Source: an uncultured Cytophagales bacterium
Lineage (GTDB): Bacteria; Bacteroidota; Bacteroidia; Cytophagales; Bernardetiaceae
NCBI GenBank assembly: GCA_937136415.1
Contig: CAKZOK010000150.1
Coordinates: forward strand, 1 to 64,000
Direction: 5' to 3'
DNA: 64,000 nt
Positions 27,775-37,273 of this stretch are shown piece by piece. Under the pieces are notes generated by a model. The model saw nothing but the letters and a program-made list of their open reading frames with translations, ran no database searches and was not told where the DNA came from. Made by a program: the position numbers and the translations under genes. Position 1 is the stretch's first letter, and each line of letters begins with the position of its first letter.

Positions 27775-27954
27775 TTATGCTTCTTCTACTTTTACTAAAT
27801 GTGATACAGCCTTTACCATACCGACGATATTAGGAGTATCTTCCTGTTCTACGGTTTGGTGCATTTTGCGAAGCCCTAAAGCATGCAAAGTTAGGCGTTG
27901 TTTTTTTGGGCGTTTGATTGAGCTACGCACCTGAGTAATACGAATTTTCGCCAT
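27775..27954 (-). CDS. rpmD: 50S ribosomal protein L30
   Basis: 59 residues, from ATG 27954 to TAA at 27775-27777. It begins [20 protein letters not shown], has [11 protein letters not shown] and [15 protein letters not shown], the typical short bacterial L30 (beta-alpha-beta fold). It binds 23S rRNA near the 5S region. The gene sits between rpsE and rplO as usual, but with about 270-bp gaps on each side. Confidence 0.96.
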   Translation of the reverse strand: MAKIRITQVRSSIKRPKKQRLTLHALGLRKMHQTVEQEDTPNIVGMVKAVSHLVKVEEA

Positions 27955-28024
27955 TTTACTAAATAGTTTTTGGTAATTAAATAAGGAGAGTTCACAAAAC
28001 TTAATTGTCTGATATTTAAAATAA

Positions 28025-28212
28025 ATTACGAATTACAAATTAAAAATTACAAACGAATCTATGACTTATTCATAATCTTAAAAGATACTTTCTTAATTGC
28101 TTAAAATCCTTAACAATTAGCTTATACTTTCATTACGAATAAAGAATAAAATAAATATAAATTTGCTGCAAAGCAAAATGTATTCATATTTTTTAATTCG
28201 TAATTCGTAATT
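28025..28212. repeat. Inverted-repeat-bounded element in the rpsE-rpmD gap (MITE-like)
   Basis: The left end is ATTACGAATTACAAATTAAA (28025 on). Its near-exact inverted copy is at 28191-28212 (TTTAATTCGTAATTCGTAAT), with 21 of 22 end bases matching by hand. The about 140 bp between them has no ORF. Similar AATTxxTAATTxxTAATT strings occur at 42222-42300 and 45001-45024. It could be a small non-autonomous element or a large stem-loop. Confidence 0.55.
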
Positions 28213-28225
28213 ATTCCTTATTTAC

Positions 28226-28741
28226 TTACCCATTAAAAACTTTGGTAAGATTAACACCACGCTGTTCAGCAACTGATTTTGCATCACGCATACGCAATAA
28301 TGCATCAAAAGTAGCACGAACTACGTTTCCGGGGTTATTTGAGCCTTGAGATTTAGCAAGTACATTTTCGATACCGATTGCTTCCAATACGGCTCTTGCT
28401 CCACCACCAGCAATTACTCCTGTACCTGGTGTTGCAGGCTTGAGCATTACTTTAGCTGCACCAAATTTCCCAATAATTGGGTGTGGTATAGTTTGTCTGA
28501 TGATAGGTACTTTAACTAAGTTTTTCTTAGCATCTTCTATACCTTTTTGAATAGCATCTGTTACTTCGTTGGCTTTGCCAAGTCCATAACCTGCTACACC
28601 GTTGCCATCGCCAACTACAACTAATGCTGCAAAGCTGAAACGACGACCACCTTTTACTACTTTCGCTACACGGTTAATAGTAACTACTTTTTCTTTTAGT
28701 TCTATTTCACTCGCTTTCACGGTATTTACGTTTGCTGCCAT
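28226..28741 (-). CDS. rpsE: 30S ribosomal protein S5
   Basis: 171 residues. The dsRNA-binding-like N-domain (about 14-77, with [15 protein letters not shown]) and the C-domain with [17 protein letters not shown] are both intact. S5 acts in decoding accuracy. It starts 22 bp after the rplR stop, so the two are clearly co-transcribed. Confidence 0.97.
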   Translation of the reverse strand: MAANVNTVKASEIELKEKVVTINRVAKVVKGGRRFSFAALVVVGDGNGVAGYGLGKANEVTDAIQKGIEDAKKNLVKVPIIRQTIPHPIIGKFGAAKVMLKPATPGTGVIAGGGARAVLEAIGIENVLAKSQGSNNPGNVVRATFDALLRMRDAKSVAEQRGVNLTKVFNG

Positions 28742-28763
28742 AATTTATTAGGTTGCAAAGGGT

Positions 28764-29120
28764 TTAGAATTGAAGTCCACCTTCTCGTGCGCCTTCTGCT
28801 ACTGCTTTGATATTTCCGTGATATAAGAAACCATTTCTATCAAAAATTACTTTATCAATGCCTTTTTCTTTGGCACGTTCGGCAAGCTTTGTACCTACTT
28901 GCTTTGATAATTCTTGATTGATATGTTTCTCAGCGTCAATATCTTTGAGAGAAGCACTCACAAGGGTATGCCCATTTACATCGTCGATGAGCTGGGTATA
29001 AATATATTTATTACTGCGAAATACAGAAAGACGTGGTCTTTCGGCTGTTCCGACTAATTTTTTACGAATACTGCGTCTAATACGTGTTCGACGCTGACTC
29101 TTACGTGCTGTAGTTGCCAT
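28764..29120 (-). CDS. rplR: 50S ribosomal protein L18
   Basis: 118 residues; it binds 5S rRNA. The basic N-terminus ([16 protein letters not shown]) is followed by [20 protein letters not shown] and the C-terminal [20 protein letters not shown]; all are family landmarks. The order L6-L18-S5 is standard, with a 145-bp gap to rplF upstream. Confidence 0.97.
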   Translation of the reverse strand: MATTARKSQRRTRIRRSIRKKLVGTAERPRLSVFRSNKYIYTQLIDDVNGHTLVSASLKDIDAEKHINQELSKQVGTKLAERAKEKGIDKVIFDRNGFLYHGNIKAVAEGAREGGLQF

Positions 29121-29265
29121 GATACTAGTTTATTATAAAATTTCTCAAAATAAGGAACACGAAGTTATCGTATCAAAATTAAATTCTTAGTCAAAATAAT
29201 TGTCAGACACTTCTGCAAAAGTGTCAGACAACATTCATATAGATAAGCAAATAATTTTTCAATGA

Positions 29266-29817
29266 TTATTTACCTGCGCTCTTACCAGCCTTACGACGAA
29301 TCTGCTCGCCTACAAAGCGTACACCCTTACCTTTATACGGCTCAATCTTACGAAGTGAACGTATTTTGGCAGTAATGTGTCCGAGTAATTCTTTGTCGTT
29401 AGATTCTAAGGTAACTTTTGGATTCTGACCTTTCAGCATTTCAGTACTTACACTTACTTCTTTTGGCACTTGCAAAAAGATTGCGTGTGAGTAACCTAAG
29501 TTCAGCTCAAGGAGTTGTCCTTTTGCCTCTGCTTTATATCCTACACCTACAAGCTCTAAATGAGATTTGTAGCCTTCAGATACGCCTTGAACCATATTTT
29601 GTACCAACGCACGGTACAATCCATGCATAGCACGAGTCTGTTTTTCTTCGTTTGTGCGTTCGAAAACCAACTGTCCATCTTCCACTTTGGCAGTGATTCT
29701 AGAGTCAATCGTGCGAGTAAGCTCGCCTCTTGTACCCTTGACTTTGATGGTGTTGTCCGAAACGTCTATAGTTACTCCACTAGGGATAGCAACTGGGTTT
29801 TTACCAATTCGTGACAT
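29266..29817 (-). CDS. rplF: 50S ribosomal protein L6
   Basis: 183 residues with two repeated L6 domains; it sits near the factor-binding site of the large subunit. It begins MSRIGKNPVAIPSGVTI and ends with EPYKGKGVRF and a basic tail, which are typical. About 160 bp separate it from rpsH. Confidence 0.97.
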   Translation of the reverse strand: MSRIGKNPVAIPSGVTIDVSDNTIKVKGTRGELTRTIDSRITAKVEDGQLVFERTNEEKQTRAMHGLYRALVQNMVQGVSEGYKSHLELVGVGYKAEAKGQLLELNLGYSHAIFLQVPKEVSVSTEMLKGQNPKVTLESNDKELLGHITAKIRSLRKIEPYKGKGVRFVGEQIRRKAGKSAGK

Positions 29818-29978
29818 TTTCTATCAGATTTATTAGATAATTTAATTACTAATCTATAACTGTACAACAAATTTTATTTTAGCGATTAACATAAATATTT
29901 TTTGTTATGTACGTAGGTATCAATCAAATAATTAAAAATCTAAATGAATTATACGAATTATATGAAATGAGTGCAATA

Positions 29979-30377
29979 TTAATATACGTAACAAAGTACT
30001 TCTCCACCTACGCTATTTGTACGAGCTTCTTTGTCAGTCATAACGCCGTGCGAAGTAGAAATTACAGCAATACCCAATCCATTGAGTACACGAGGTAATT
30101 CACTTGCTTTGCGATACTGACGCAGACCTGGCTTGCTTACACGCTCTAAGTGTGTAATCGCAGGAATACGAGTAGCAGGGTGATACTTTAATGCTATTTT
30201 GATAGACGCACCAACAGGAGCATCAACAAATTTATAGCCTTGTATATAGCCTTTATCATATAAAATTTTAGTCATTTCCTTCTTCAATTTTGAAGCTGGA
30301 ACTTCCACAATTCTATGATTAGCTTTGATTGCGTTTCTGAGTCTAGTCAGATAGTCTGCAATAGGATCCGTTGTCAT
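29979..30377 (-). CDS. rpsH: 30S ribosomal protein S8
   Basis: 132 residues; an early 16S-binding protein and, in enteric bacteria, the spc operon repressor. It has [13 protein letters not shown] at the N-terminus and [19 protein letters not shown] at the C-terminus. Whether it autoregulates here is unknown; the 122-bp gap before it shows no obvious S8-site mimic to me. Confidence 0.97.
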   Translation of the reverse strand: MTTDPIADYLTRLRNAIKANHRIVEVPASKLKKEMTKILYDKGYIQGYKFVDAPVGASIKIALKYHPATRIPAITHLERVSKPGLRQYRKASELPRVLNGLGIAVISTSHGVMTDKEARTNSVGGEVLCYVY

Positions 30378-30499
30378 TCCCTCAAGGTTTGTATTCAGGA
30401 AATATGAAAAAAGAACTTAATTTTTTATTCTGTATTTATTCCCTAAATGTTGTAAAGGTTCTAAAGAATTCGAAATTATTCTAGTCCTTGTAAAAAGTA

Positions 30500-30787
30500 T
30501 TACCAGCTTGATTTAGTTACGCCTGGTATTTTTCCATCGTTTGCCATTTCTCTAAAAACGACACGACAGATACCAAAACGGCGCATGTAGCCACGAGGGC
30601 GACCCGTCAAACGGCAACGATTATGCAAGCGAACAGGAGAAGAATCTTTTGGAAGTTTATCAAGGGCAATTTGCGCCTCAACATCTCCGTCCTTTGCAAG
30701 TTTTTTGAGTTCTGCACGCTTAGTAGCATATTTATCCACCATTTTTTGGCGTTTACGCTCACGTGCAATCATCGATGATTTAGCCAT
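30500..30787 (-). CDS. rpsN: 30S ribosomal protein S14, zinc-free form
   Basis: 95 residues, the long type. Only two Cys remain (C58 and C74); the CxxC...CxxC zinc site of the short form is absent, so it does not depend on zinc. The hallmark block is [20 protein letters not shown]. It is followed by KSSW at the C-terminus. It lies between L5 and S8 as usual. Confidence 0.96.
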   Translation of the reverse strand: MAKSSMIARERKRQKMVDKYATKRAELKKLAKDGDVEAQIALDKLPKDSSPVRLHNRCRLTGRPRGYMRRFGICRVVFREMANDGKIPGVTKSSW

Positions 30788-30991
30788 AATGTATGATTGA
30801 CTTAAATTTGGATTGAACTTTATTAGATTTGAACTTCAATTTAGCTTCTGTTCTGAATCAATGTTTTTAGGTTTCTATTTTAATTTTGTTCTATTAGGAA
30901 TAAATCAAAGTAGTTTTATGTAAAATTATTGATTTAGATAAAGTCAGATGTGTTCAAAATTGATTGAATCTAGTAATTGTGTTTGGTTGAA

Positions 30992-31537
30992 TTAACTACG
31001 AAACGGCATACCTAATTCTTTCAAAAGAGCCAATCCTTCTTCATCAGTTTGAGCAGAAGTAACAAAAGTAATATCCATTCCTGTAATTTGTTTGACTTTA
31101 TCAATCGAAATTTCAGGGAATATAATTTGTTCTTTTACGCCCAACGTGTAGTTTCCACGACCATCAAAGCCTTTATCACTAATACCTTTGAAGTCACGTA
31201 CACGAGGCATTGAAACTGTTACCAAACGATCTAAGAATTCATACATCTGATCGCCTCTAAGCGTTACACGTACACCAATTGGCATATCTTCACGAAGTTT
31301 GAAGTTCGAGATAGCCTTTTTAGAATAGGTAGGTACGGCACGTTGTCCAGCGATAGTAGAAATTTCTTCTACGGCAGTATCGATGAGTTTCTTGTCTGAA
31401 ACAGCTTTTCCAACTCCACTATTAATACAAATTTTTTGCAAACGAGCCACTCGCATGACTGATTTGAATTCGAATTTGTCTTTAAGAGCAGGAACTACTT
31501 CATTGAAGTATTTATCTTTTAAACGAGGTGTTGCCAT
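30992..31537 (-). CDS. rplE: 50S ribosomal protein L5
   Basis: 181 residues; it contacts 5S rRNA and the P-site tRNA. INSGVG, the [14 protein letters not shown] stretch and the C-terminal [17 protein letters not shown] are family landmarks. It starts 3 bp after the rplX stop codon, so the two are tightly coupled. A 204-bp gap separates it from rpsN. Confidence 0.97.
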   Translation of the reverse strand: MATPRLKDKYFNEVVPALKDKFEFKSVMRVARLQKICINSGVGKAVSDKKLIDTAVEEISTIAGQRAVPTYSKKAISNFKLREDMPIGVRVTLRGDQMYEFLDRLVTVSMPRVRDFKGISDKGFDGRGNYTLGVKEQIIFPEISIDKVKQITGMDITFVTSAQTDEEGLALLKELGMPFRS

Positions 31538-31540
31538 AAC

Positions 31541-31879
31541 TTAAATAATTTCACCACTTTTTTTAGAATAACGAACAAGTTTACCGTTCTCATCTTTTTT
31601 GCGTCCGATGCGAGTAGCTTTGCCAGAGGCATCTACATGCGCTACGTTGCTGATGTGAATAGGAGCTTCCATTTCGATGATACCACCTTCAGGATTGTTA
31701 GCAGAAGGTTTAATATGCTTTTTAACCATATTAATTCCTTCCAAAATAACACGTCGCTCACTAACTTTTACCTCAGTAATTGTTCCTTGTTCGCCTTTGT
31801 GGTTGCCCGCAATTACGATTACGTTGTCGCCCCTCTTTACATGAAGTTTGACTGATTTTTGAGTGTTTTTCTTTTTCAT
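31541..31879 (-). CDS. rplX: 50S ribosomal protein L24
   Basis: 112 residues from ATG 31879; the open frame extends to a TTG at 31900, but ATG is preferred because it gives the usual length and the KKKNTQKSVKLHVKRGD start. The KOW motif is RGDNVIVIAGNHKGEQG. It starts 23S rRNA assembly near the tunnel exit. It is coupled to rplE (3-bp gap). Confidence 0.95.
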   Translation of the reverse strand: MKKKNTQKSVKLHVKRGDNVIVIAGNHKGEQGTITEVKVSERRVILEGINMVKKHIKPSANNPEGGIIEMEAPIHISNVAHVDASGKATRIGRKKDENGKLVRYSKKSGEII

Positions 31880-31996
31880 AATCCGTAAGGATTTGTACAA
31901 ATTAGTACATTAGTGTCTAACACTTAATAATTTAAAGAAGAATCTTTTAATAATTCAATTATCAATTTGCAATTACAAATTAATAATTTTATTGAT

Positions 31997-32365
31997 TTAA
32001 AGAACTTCGGGAGCTAAAGAAACAATTTTCATGAATCTTTTATCTCTTAGTTCACGTGCCACTGGGCCGAAAATACGAGTACCACGAGGCTCATCTTGAG
32101 TGTTGAGCAACACGGCTGCATTTTCTTCAAAGCGAATATATGAACCATCTTTACGGCGTATCTCTTTTTTGGTACGCACTACGACTGCTTTCGAAACTGC
32201 ACCTTTCTTGATATTTCCAGAAGGGATTGCAGATTTAACAGAAACGACAATTTTATCTCCTACGGAAGCATAACGTTTTTTTGTACCACCTAATACACGG
32301 ATACATAAAACTTCTTTTGCTCCAGAGTTGTCAGCAACTGCCAAACGACTTTCTTGTTGAATCAT
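31997..32365 (-). CDS. rplN: 50S ribosomal protein L14
   Basis: 122 residues; a beta-barrel at the subunit interface (bridge B8). It begins [20 protein letters not shown] and ends [12 protein letters not shown], both standard. There is a 239-bp gap upstream to rpsQ with no gene in it, only AT-rich DNA and a small AACGTT-centred palindrome near 32429-32449. Confidence 0.97.
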   Translation of the reverse strand: MIQQESRLAVADNSGAKEVLCIRVLGGTKKRYASVGDKIVVSVKSAIPSGNIKKGAVSKAVVVRTKKEIRRKDGSYIRFEENAAVLLNTQDEPRGTRIFGPVARELRDKRFMKIVSLAPEVL

Positions 32366-32604
32366 CGCTCAATAATAATTAGAGAGTGAAACGATGTGCT
32401 ACTAAAATTGATTATAAATGAATAACCAAAAAAAGTAACGTTATTTTTAGAGTGTTTTATTTTAAAATCAATTATAAAAAAGATTACAAATTACTAATGC
32501 AATTCATTTATTATTAATGTTTTGCATTATCTAAAGAGTATATCTTAAATTAATTTTTCAATTAAGATAAAACTAGAAAGGCTTTTTGTTGTAATTAAAT
32601 ACAA

Positions 32605-32886
32605 TTACTTAGCACGTTCTAAGATTTCGACCAAACGCCAACGTTTACGCTTGCTTAATGGTCTTGTTTCCATAATACGAACACGGTCTCCAATGTTAGC
32701 AGTATTGCCTTCATCGTGCGCCATGAATGTAGAAGTTTTTTTGACAAACTTTCCGTATAATGGATGCTTCACTTTACGCTCTACTGTAATTGTGATTGTA
32801 GATGTCATTTTATTACTTTTGACAATTCCAATACGTTCTTTACGGCTTGCACGCTCAGTGTTTTGTACTGTTGGTTGTTGTTCCAT
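32605..32886 (-). CDS. rpsQ: 30S ribosomal protein S17
   Basis: 93 residues with an OB fold. A short variable N-terminus is followed by the core [26 protein letters not shown] and [16 protein letters not shown]. It starts 40 bp after rpmC and is co-transcribed with it. Confidence 0.97.
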   Translation of the reverse strand: MEQQPTVQNTERASRKERIGIVKSNKMTSTITITVERKVKHPLYGKFVKKTSTFMAHDEGNTANIGDRVRIMETRPLSKRKRWRLVEILERAK

Positions 32887-32926
32887 AGTCAGAATACTGT
32901 TAGAAGTAATTATTTATAATAAGTAA

Positions 32927-33139
32927 TTACTTAGATTTAGCAATTTGTCTTGCTGTTTGTTCAGTTTTTAGACGAGCTATCATACGTTTTGCATCTCTAA
33001 TACTTGAAGGGTTCTCAATTTGAGAAATAGCATGGCTAAATTTCAAGCGTTGAAGAGCAGTTTGTTGTTCGCTAATTCTAGCAGTTAAAGCCGAATCGTC
33101 TAGTCCTCTGATTTCTTCTTTTGTTTCTTTAATTGTCAT
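32927..33139 (-). CDS. rpmC: 50S ribosomal protein L29
   Basis: 70 residues forming a two-helix hairpin at the tunnel exit. TALQRLKFSHAISQIENPSSIRD carries the family signature. It lies 59 bp downstream of rplP in the usual L16-L29-S17 order. Confidence 0.95.
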   Translation of the reverse strand: MTIKETKEEIRGLDDSALTARISEQQTALQRLKFSHAISQIENPSSIRDAKRMIARLKTEQTARQIAKSK

Positions 33140-33198
33140 AACTTTATGAAGTTTTGGGGTCGGTTAAGATTTTATATTTACCTTAATCGTTACTTTAT

Positions 33199-33624
33199 TT
33201 ATGCTTCGTAATCAATACGAGTTACAAATTTAGTTTTGATTGGTAATTTTTGAGCTGCAAGGCGCAATGCTTCACTAGCTGTTTCTTTATCTACACCCGA
33301 AATTTCAAAAAGCACTGTACCTGGCACGACAGGAGCTACCCAATATTCAGGAGCACCCTTACCCTTACCCATACGAACCTCAGCAGGTTTTTTGGTAATT
33401 GGTTTGTCAGGGAAAATGCGAATCCAAACTTGTCCTTGACGCTTCATTGCACGAGTAACGGCAATACGAGCAGCTTCAATTTGACGAGAAGTAATCCACG
33501 CTGGTTCTAAGGCTTTGATACCAAAATCACCAAAATCCACTAAAAAACCACGTTGAGCAATGCCTCTAGTACGACGTACTTCTTTATGACGTTTACGAAA
33601 CTTGGTGCGCTTAGGCTGTAACAT
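33199..33624 (-). CDS. rplP: 50S ribosomal protein L16
   Basis: 141 residues; it lies near the A-site and peptidyl transferase centre. [15 protein letters not shown] and [15 protein letters not shown] are clear landmarks. It is the first gene of this ribosomal run: rpsC and the rest of the S10 operon are not upstream. Instead there are 826 bp without a gene, with a good promoter at 34162-34192. Confidence 0.97.
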   Translation of the reverse strand: MLQPKRTKFRKRHKEVRRTRGIAQRGFLVDFGDFGIKALEPAWITSRQIEAARIAVTRAMKRQGQVWIRIFPDKPITKKPAEVRMGKGKGAPEYWVAPVVPGTVLFEISGVDKETASEALRLAAQKLPIKTKFVTRIDYEA

Positions 33625-34040
33625 AACTCCTTTTGCGTTTAATGATCGTTAAAAAGATAAATTTAAAACTAATTTTTGAGAAAAATAAATAACTGAATTA
33701 TGAATTAATCTTAAAAATCAAATTGTTTCAAAATATCAATTAAATGAATTGTGTTTTTTATTCTATTCTTAAAAACATTCTATCCAAAAACAAACAAAAA
33801 AAAGTTTTCTTTTAAAAGGGCAAATTTCGGATTAGGAAATCACTCTTTTTTAAAAAACTTAATATAATTGCATTCTTTTTTTTTAGAATTACTTAAAAGA
33901 AGTGAGATTAAATTACGCTTTTCAAATCCCTTTGTTGTGATATTATGTGAGTAGATTCACACGTAATTGGGTTCTTTCTCAAAAAATTTTATTAATTAAA
34001 ATTATTATTTAAAAAAAATAATTTCAATTAAACTATTTTA

Positions 34041-34062
34041 GTTGTTTTTGTGGAAAAACAAC
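34041..34062 (-). other. Hairpin in the rplP leader
   Basis: GTTGTTTTT and AAAAACAAC are perfect 9-bp arms around GTGG. On the minus strand it is followed by TAAAATAG, not a T-run, so it is not a typical terminator. It lies about 100 nt after the predicted transcription start. Confidence 0.4.
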
Positions 34063-34161
34063 AGAAAAGCGATTTTGAAAAAGGACTTTTACGTAAATAA
34101 ACAATTTATTTTGTCAATAAATGACTATAATTTGTTTACGTATAGTATCCTTTAGGGAATG

Positions 34162-34192
34162 CAAAGGTACAAATAATTTGCAGACTTCCAAA
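34162..34192 (-). promoter_or_regulatory. Promoter of the rplP-secY ribosomal run
   Basis: Minus strand: TTTG (34189-34192), 19-nt spacer, TACCTTTG (34162-34169): an exact match to the Bacteroidota consensus and the same -7 sequence as the tRNA-Asn promoter. The predicted start near 34155 lies about 530 bp before the rplP start codon. Confidence 0.7.
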
Positions 34193-34293
34193 CAGTTAGT
34201 ATAAAAATTATTGATTATTTTTTTGAGTAGGGAACTTTTTTGAAGCATATTTCGACTTACTGACAAGATTATATAACTGGAGTTACGCACTTA

Positions 34294-34316
34294 GTGTTCT
34301 GTGTGCCACAGAACAC
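34294..34316. repeat. Dispersed palindromic repeat B, copy 1
   Basis: GTGTTCTGTG (34294-34303) and CACAGAACAC (34307-34316) are perfect 10-bp arms around TGC, followed by GGTTTG. Related copies with the same CACAGAACACxGCTTG tail are at 47939 and 57720. Confidence 0.75.
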
Positions 34317-34450
34317 GGTTTGTTTCTAGGAAAACCAATTACAGTTTTTTTAGTTATATTTAAAGATATTTTGTCATCAAGACTGAACAAAGTACAATAC
34401 TCAACCACACTTTTGAATTTAAACTCTTAATTATTAAAAATAATTTATTT

Positions 34451-34900
34451 ATGGACTCCCAAAACTCCACACTTCAAAACTTAGAAAATGATTATGTTAC
34501 TATTGATGTTAGTCAATTTCCTTTTGTGCGAGTCACTATGCATGAAAAAACTCCTACTGATGAAGAGGTAGATGAGTTTATTGCTTACCACAATATTTTA
34601 TATGGACAAGACAAACCTTTTGTTTTTTATATGGAGTTTCCCTCAAAGATGTTTTATATAAAAGCTGCACACAGAATAAAAATGGGAAACTGGCTAAAAA
34701 AGAATAAAAACCTTACTATAAAATGTAAAGGAAATGCTTTTGTAGCAAAAAACTTTTTTTTTAATGTTTTATTAAAAGCCATTCATATGATACAATCTCC
34801 ACCAAATGGGCATATTATTGTAAATGATGAACAAAAAGCTATTGAATGGCTAAAGAAAAAAATGGATTTTGAATTATTCCCCCCTAACCATCAATCGTAA
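34451..34900 (+). CDS. Small SpoIIAA/STAS-like protein, function unknown
   Basis: 149 residues, soluble, no signal peptide. The strand-helix pattern FPFVRVTMHEK ... FVFYMEFPSKMF ... helix ... HIIVNDEQKAIEWL resembles STAS/SpoIIAA-like (CRAL-TRIO-type) folds found in small Bacteroidota proteins. This is a fold guess. No kinase or phosphatase gene is adjacent. Next in the same direction is surE, 125 bp away, perhaps not in one operon. Confidence 0.65.
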   Translation: MDSQNSTLQNLENDYVTIDVSQFPFVRVTMHEKTPTDEEVDEFIAYHNILYGQDKPFVFYMEFPSKMFYIKAAHRIKMGNWLKKNKNLTIKCKGNAFVAKNFFFNVLLKAIHMIQSPPNGHIIVNDEQKAIEWLKKKMDFELFPPNHQS

Positions 34901-35025
34901 TAAAAATAGCTATTGCTAGAGTTATTTCAAATTACCCCAAAACTAACACTAAGATTTTCTTTAAACCAAAAATTCCTATCTTTACCCTAAAAAAATAATT
35001 CAAAACACTAAGATAAAGACAGACT

Positions 35026-35853
35026 ATGCAAAAAGCAGATAAATCAAATGAAAATCAAAGACCACTAATTTTAGTTTCGAATGATGATGGAATTACAGCA
35101 AAAGGAATAAGAGAATTAGTAGAAGCAATGACTCAATTAGGTGAAGTAATTGTGGTTGCACCTGATAGTCCACAGTCTGGAATGGGACATGCTATTACGA
35201 TTCACATGCCCTTGAAAGCACGAAAATCTGATATTTTTAAGGATTTGGGAGTAGAGGCTTATGAATGTTCGGGAACGCCTGCTGATTGTGTAAAACTAGC
35301 AAAATTTCATTTGTTTGAAAACAGAACGCCTGATTTGGTAGTGAGTGGAATCAATCATGGCAGCAACACTTCTATTAGCATTTTGTATTCTGGAACAATG
35401 TCAGCCGCTATTGAAGGAGCGATTGAAGGATTGCCAGCGATTGGATTTTCGTTGTGTGATTATGGCGAAAATGCTGACTTTTCGCATGTTCGTCCTTATT
35501 TATTGAAAATTGCAGAACAAACTCTCAAAAATGGTCTTCCAAAAAATATAGCTTTGAATGTTAATTTTCCTGCTCGTTTTGATAAAGAAACTCAAATAGA
35601 ACAAACAATAAAAGGAGCAAAAGTATGCCGTCAGGCACACGCACGTTGGCAAGAAAAATTTGATTTGAGAACAGACCCTTATGGCAGAGAATATTTATGG
35701 TTAGCAGGAGAATTTGTCAATCCAGATAAAGGCGAAGATACAGACGAATGGGCAGTAAATAATGGCTACGTTTCCATTGTTCCTTGTCAGTTTGATATGA
35801 CAGCACACCACGGAATTACACATATAAACAACGAATGGAATATTGAGAAATAA
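35026..35853 (+). CDS. surE: 5'/3'-nucleotidase SurE
   Basis: 275 residues. Survival protein SurE dephosphorylates nucleoside 5'- and 3'-monophosphates. The N-terminal ILVSNDDGITAKGI (D20-D21) holds the metal ligands. VAPDSPQSGMGHAIT, SGTPADCVK and SGINHGSNTSISILYSGTM are family blocks. The length and C-terminal dimerisation part are normal. It ends 50 bp before a strong bidirectional terminator. Confidence 0.96.
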   Translation: MQKADKSNENQRPLILVSNDDGITAKGIRELVEAMTQLGEVIVVAPDSPQSGMGHAITIHMPLKARKSDIFKDLGVEAYECSGTPADCVKLAKFHLFENRTPDLVVSGINHGSNTSISILYSGTMSAAIEGAIEGLPAIGFSLCDYGENADFSHVRPYLLKIAEQTLKNGLPKNIALNVNFPARFDKETQIEQTIKGAKVCRQAHARWQEKFDLRTDPYGREYLWLAGEFVNPDKGEDTDEWAVNNGYVSIVPCQFDMTAHHGITHINNEWNIEK

Positions 35854-35902
35854 AGTCAGAAGTATGAAATACGAAGTCTAGCACAATTTTCTCTATAATC
35901 AC

Positions 35903-35938
35903 AAAAAAGGAATTTGAATCATATTCAAATTCCTTTTT
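35903..35938. terminator. Bidirectional terminator between surE and the TPR gene
   Basis: AAAAAGGAATTTGAAT and ATTCAAATTCCTTTTT form a perfect 16-bp stem with a 3-nt loop (CAT). It serves surE on the plus strand and the TPR gene (stop at 35969) on the minus strand. Confidence 0.9.
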
Positions 35939-35968
35939 ACATTTTAACTTACAAGTATTTTGAGGCTT

Positions 35969-37273
35969 CTAAATAGCATTTAATTTTCTTACCTCTTCTT
36001 GTGCTGCATACCTAAAATCTCCATGTTTTACATTCTTGAAATACTGAATCGCAAAATCATTTTTTCCTATTTTTCGATACATTACTCCTGTCGCAAAAGT
36101 AAATTGTGCTTTTAAAGAAAGAGGAATATTACTCAAATGAGAAAGCTGACGCATCTCCGTAATGGCTTCACTTGTTTTTCCTATATTAAATAATGAAACA
36201 GCACGCAAAAAGCGAACATCATAACGCAAAGGTTGAATAATTAAACAAGAATCTGATGAATAAACTGCGTCTTGATAATTTTCATTTTGAAACTCTAAAA
36301 GTGCCAACTCTGAATAAGAACGAGCTTTAGCCTCATAATCTTTGGCATGTTGAACTGCAATTTTGAGGCGTTCTATGACTGCTGTATGATTAATTTCACT
36401 TATTGCTAACTGCCCTCTTAACTCACTTCCTTGTGTATAATTAGGGTCTTGTTTGAGGGTTTGTTCTACATGTTTTTTTGCTGTTTTGTACTCAAAAATA
36501 GTATAATATGATTGTGCTAACCTATATTGATAATTAGGCATCATCTTAAAAACTTTTTCCTTAAAAGAGCCTACATTCGCTTTTAGCAAAACATTTTTGG
36601 CTTTTTGATACTCTCCAATTTGATGCAACGCATAGCCCAACTGAAAATAAAAACGAGGAGAATCTTTTGTATCATTTAATAATTTTAACCCTGTTTCTGC
36701 ATCTGTAATGGCTTGTGCATATTCGTTTTCTTGATTGTGATACCACGCCGAAAAATACCAAACATGAGGATTTTGTGGTGAAATAGAACGAGCATCTTTC
36801 AAGTGAGTCGGAAAGCCAACAACTGTTCCTTGTGAATACAACAATTTGAGAATATGCAAACGATAAGACAAACGGTGCTGTGAATTTTCTTCAAACTGTG
36901 CAGCAATCCCTAGACAGTTTATTACCTTTTGTGTATTTCTTTTATAACCATACAATTTAGAAAGAGCAATATAAGACTCAACATGGTCTTTTTTGAGTTG
37001 AGTTGCTTTTTCTAAACAACGAATGGCATTATCTACTCTTTTGAGTAAATAATAACACTTTCCTTGCTGAACAAAGTATTTATAATTATTAGGGTCTTTC
37101 GAAATAGCTTTGTCATACAATGAGATAGCCGTCGTATACTGTCGTTTTGCTCTAAATGTTTCTGCTTGTACGTACTCATCTAAACCACCTCCCAAATGTT
37201 GAGCTGCTAATTGAATAAATAATAAAGGGAAAATACTAAACAATAAAGTAATTAAAAACGTGATATTTCTCAT
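35969..37273 (-). CDS. Secreted/periplasmic TPR-repeat protein
   Basis: 434 residues. A signal peptide (about 1-24, ending LAAQ) is followed by about ten TPR-like helix pairs, such as AISLYDKAISKDPNNYKYF, AIRCLEKATQLKKDHVESY and AKKHVEQTLKQDPNY. TPR proteins of this kind act as scaffolds; some T9SS/gliding components have this form, but no domain here proves that. It is monocistronic. Confidence 0.8.
   Translation of the reverse strand: MRNITFLITLLFSIFPLLFIQLAAQHLGGGLDEYVQAETFRAKRQYTTAISLYDKAISKDPNNYKYFVQQGKCYYLLKRVDNAIRCLEKATQLKKDHVESYIALSKLYGYKRNTQKVINCLGIAAQFEENSQHRLSYRLHILKLLYSQGTVVGFPTHLKDARSISPQNPHVWYFSAWYHNQENEYAQAITDAETGLKLLNDTKDSPRFYFQLGYALHQIGEYQKAKNVLLKANVGSFKEKVFKMMPNYQYRLAQSYYTIFEYKTAKKHVEQTLKQDPNYTQGSELRGQLAISEINHTAVIERLKIAVQHAKDYEAKARSYSELALLEFQNENYQDAVYSSDSCLIIQPLRYDVRFLRAVSLFNIGKTSEAITEMRQLSHLSNIPLSLKAQFTFATGVMYRKIGKNDFAIQYFKNVKHGDFRYAAQEEVRKLNAI

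Larger units (their letters stand above)
33625..34450. other. Long leader/intergenic region upstream of rplP
   Basis: 826 bp without a gene. On the minus strand it contains the promoter at 34162-34192, giving an rplP leader of about 530 nt, and a hairpin at 34041-34062. Repeat B copy 1 is at 34294-34316. The leader is AT-rich and I see no ORF or known riboswitch. Its length suggests some regulation of the ribosomal run, but this is inference. Confidence 0.5.

Noticed and set aside
29907..30098. Plus-strand ORF in the rpsH region
   Set aside because: Antisense to rpsH and its spacer; composition does not look coding.
32366..32604. Hidden gene between rplN and rpsQ
   Set aside because: All frames are interrupted and the DNA is AT-rich with only a small palindrome.
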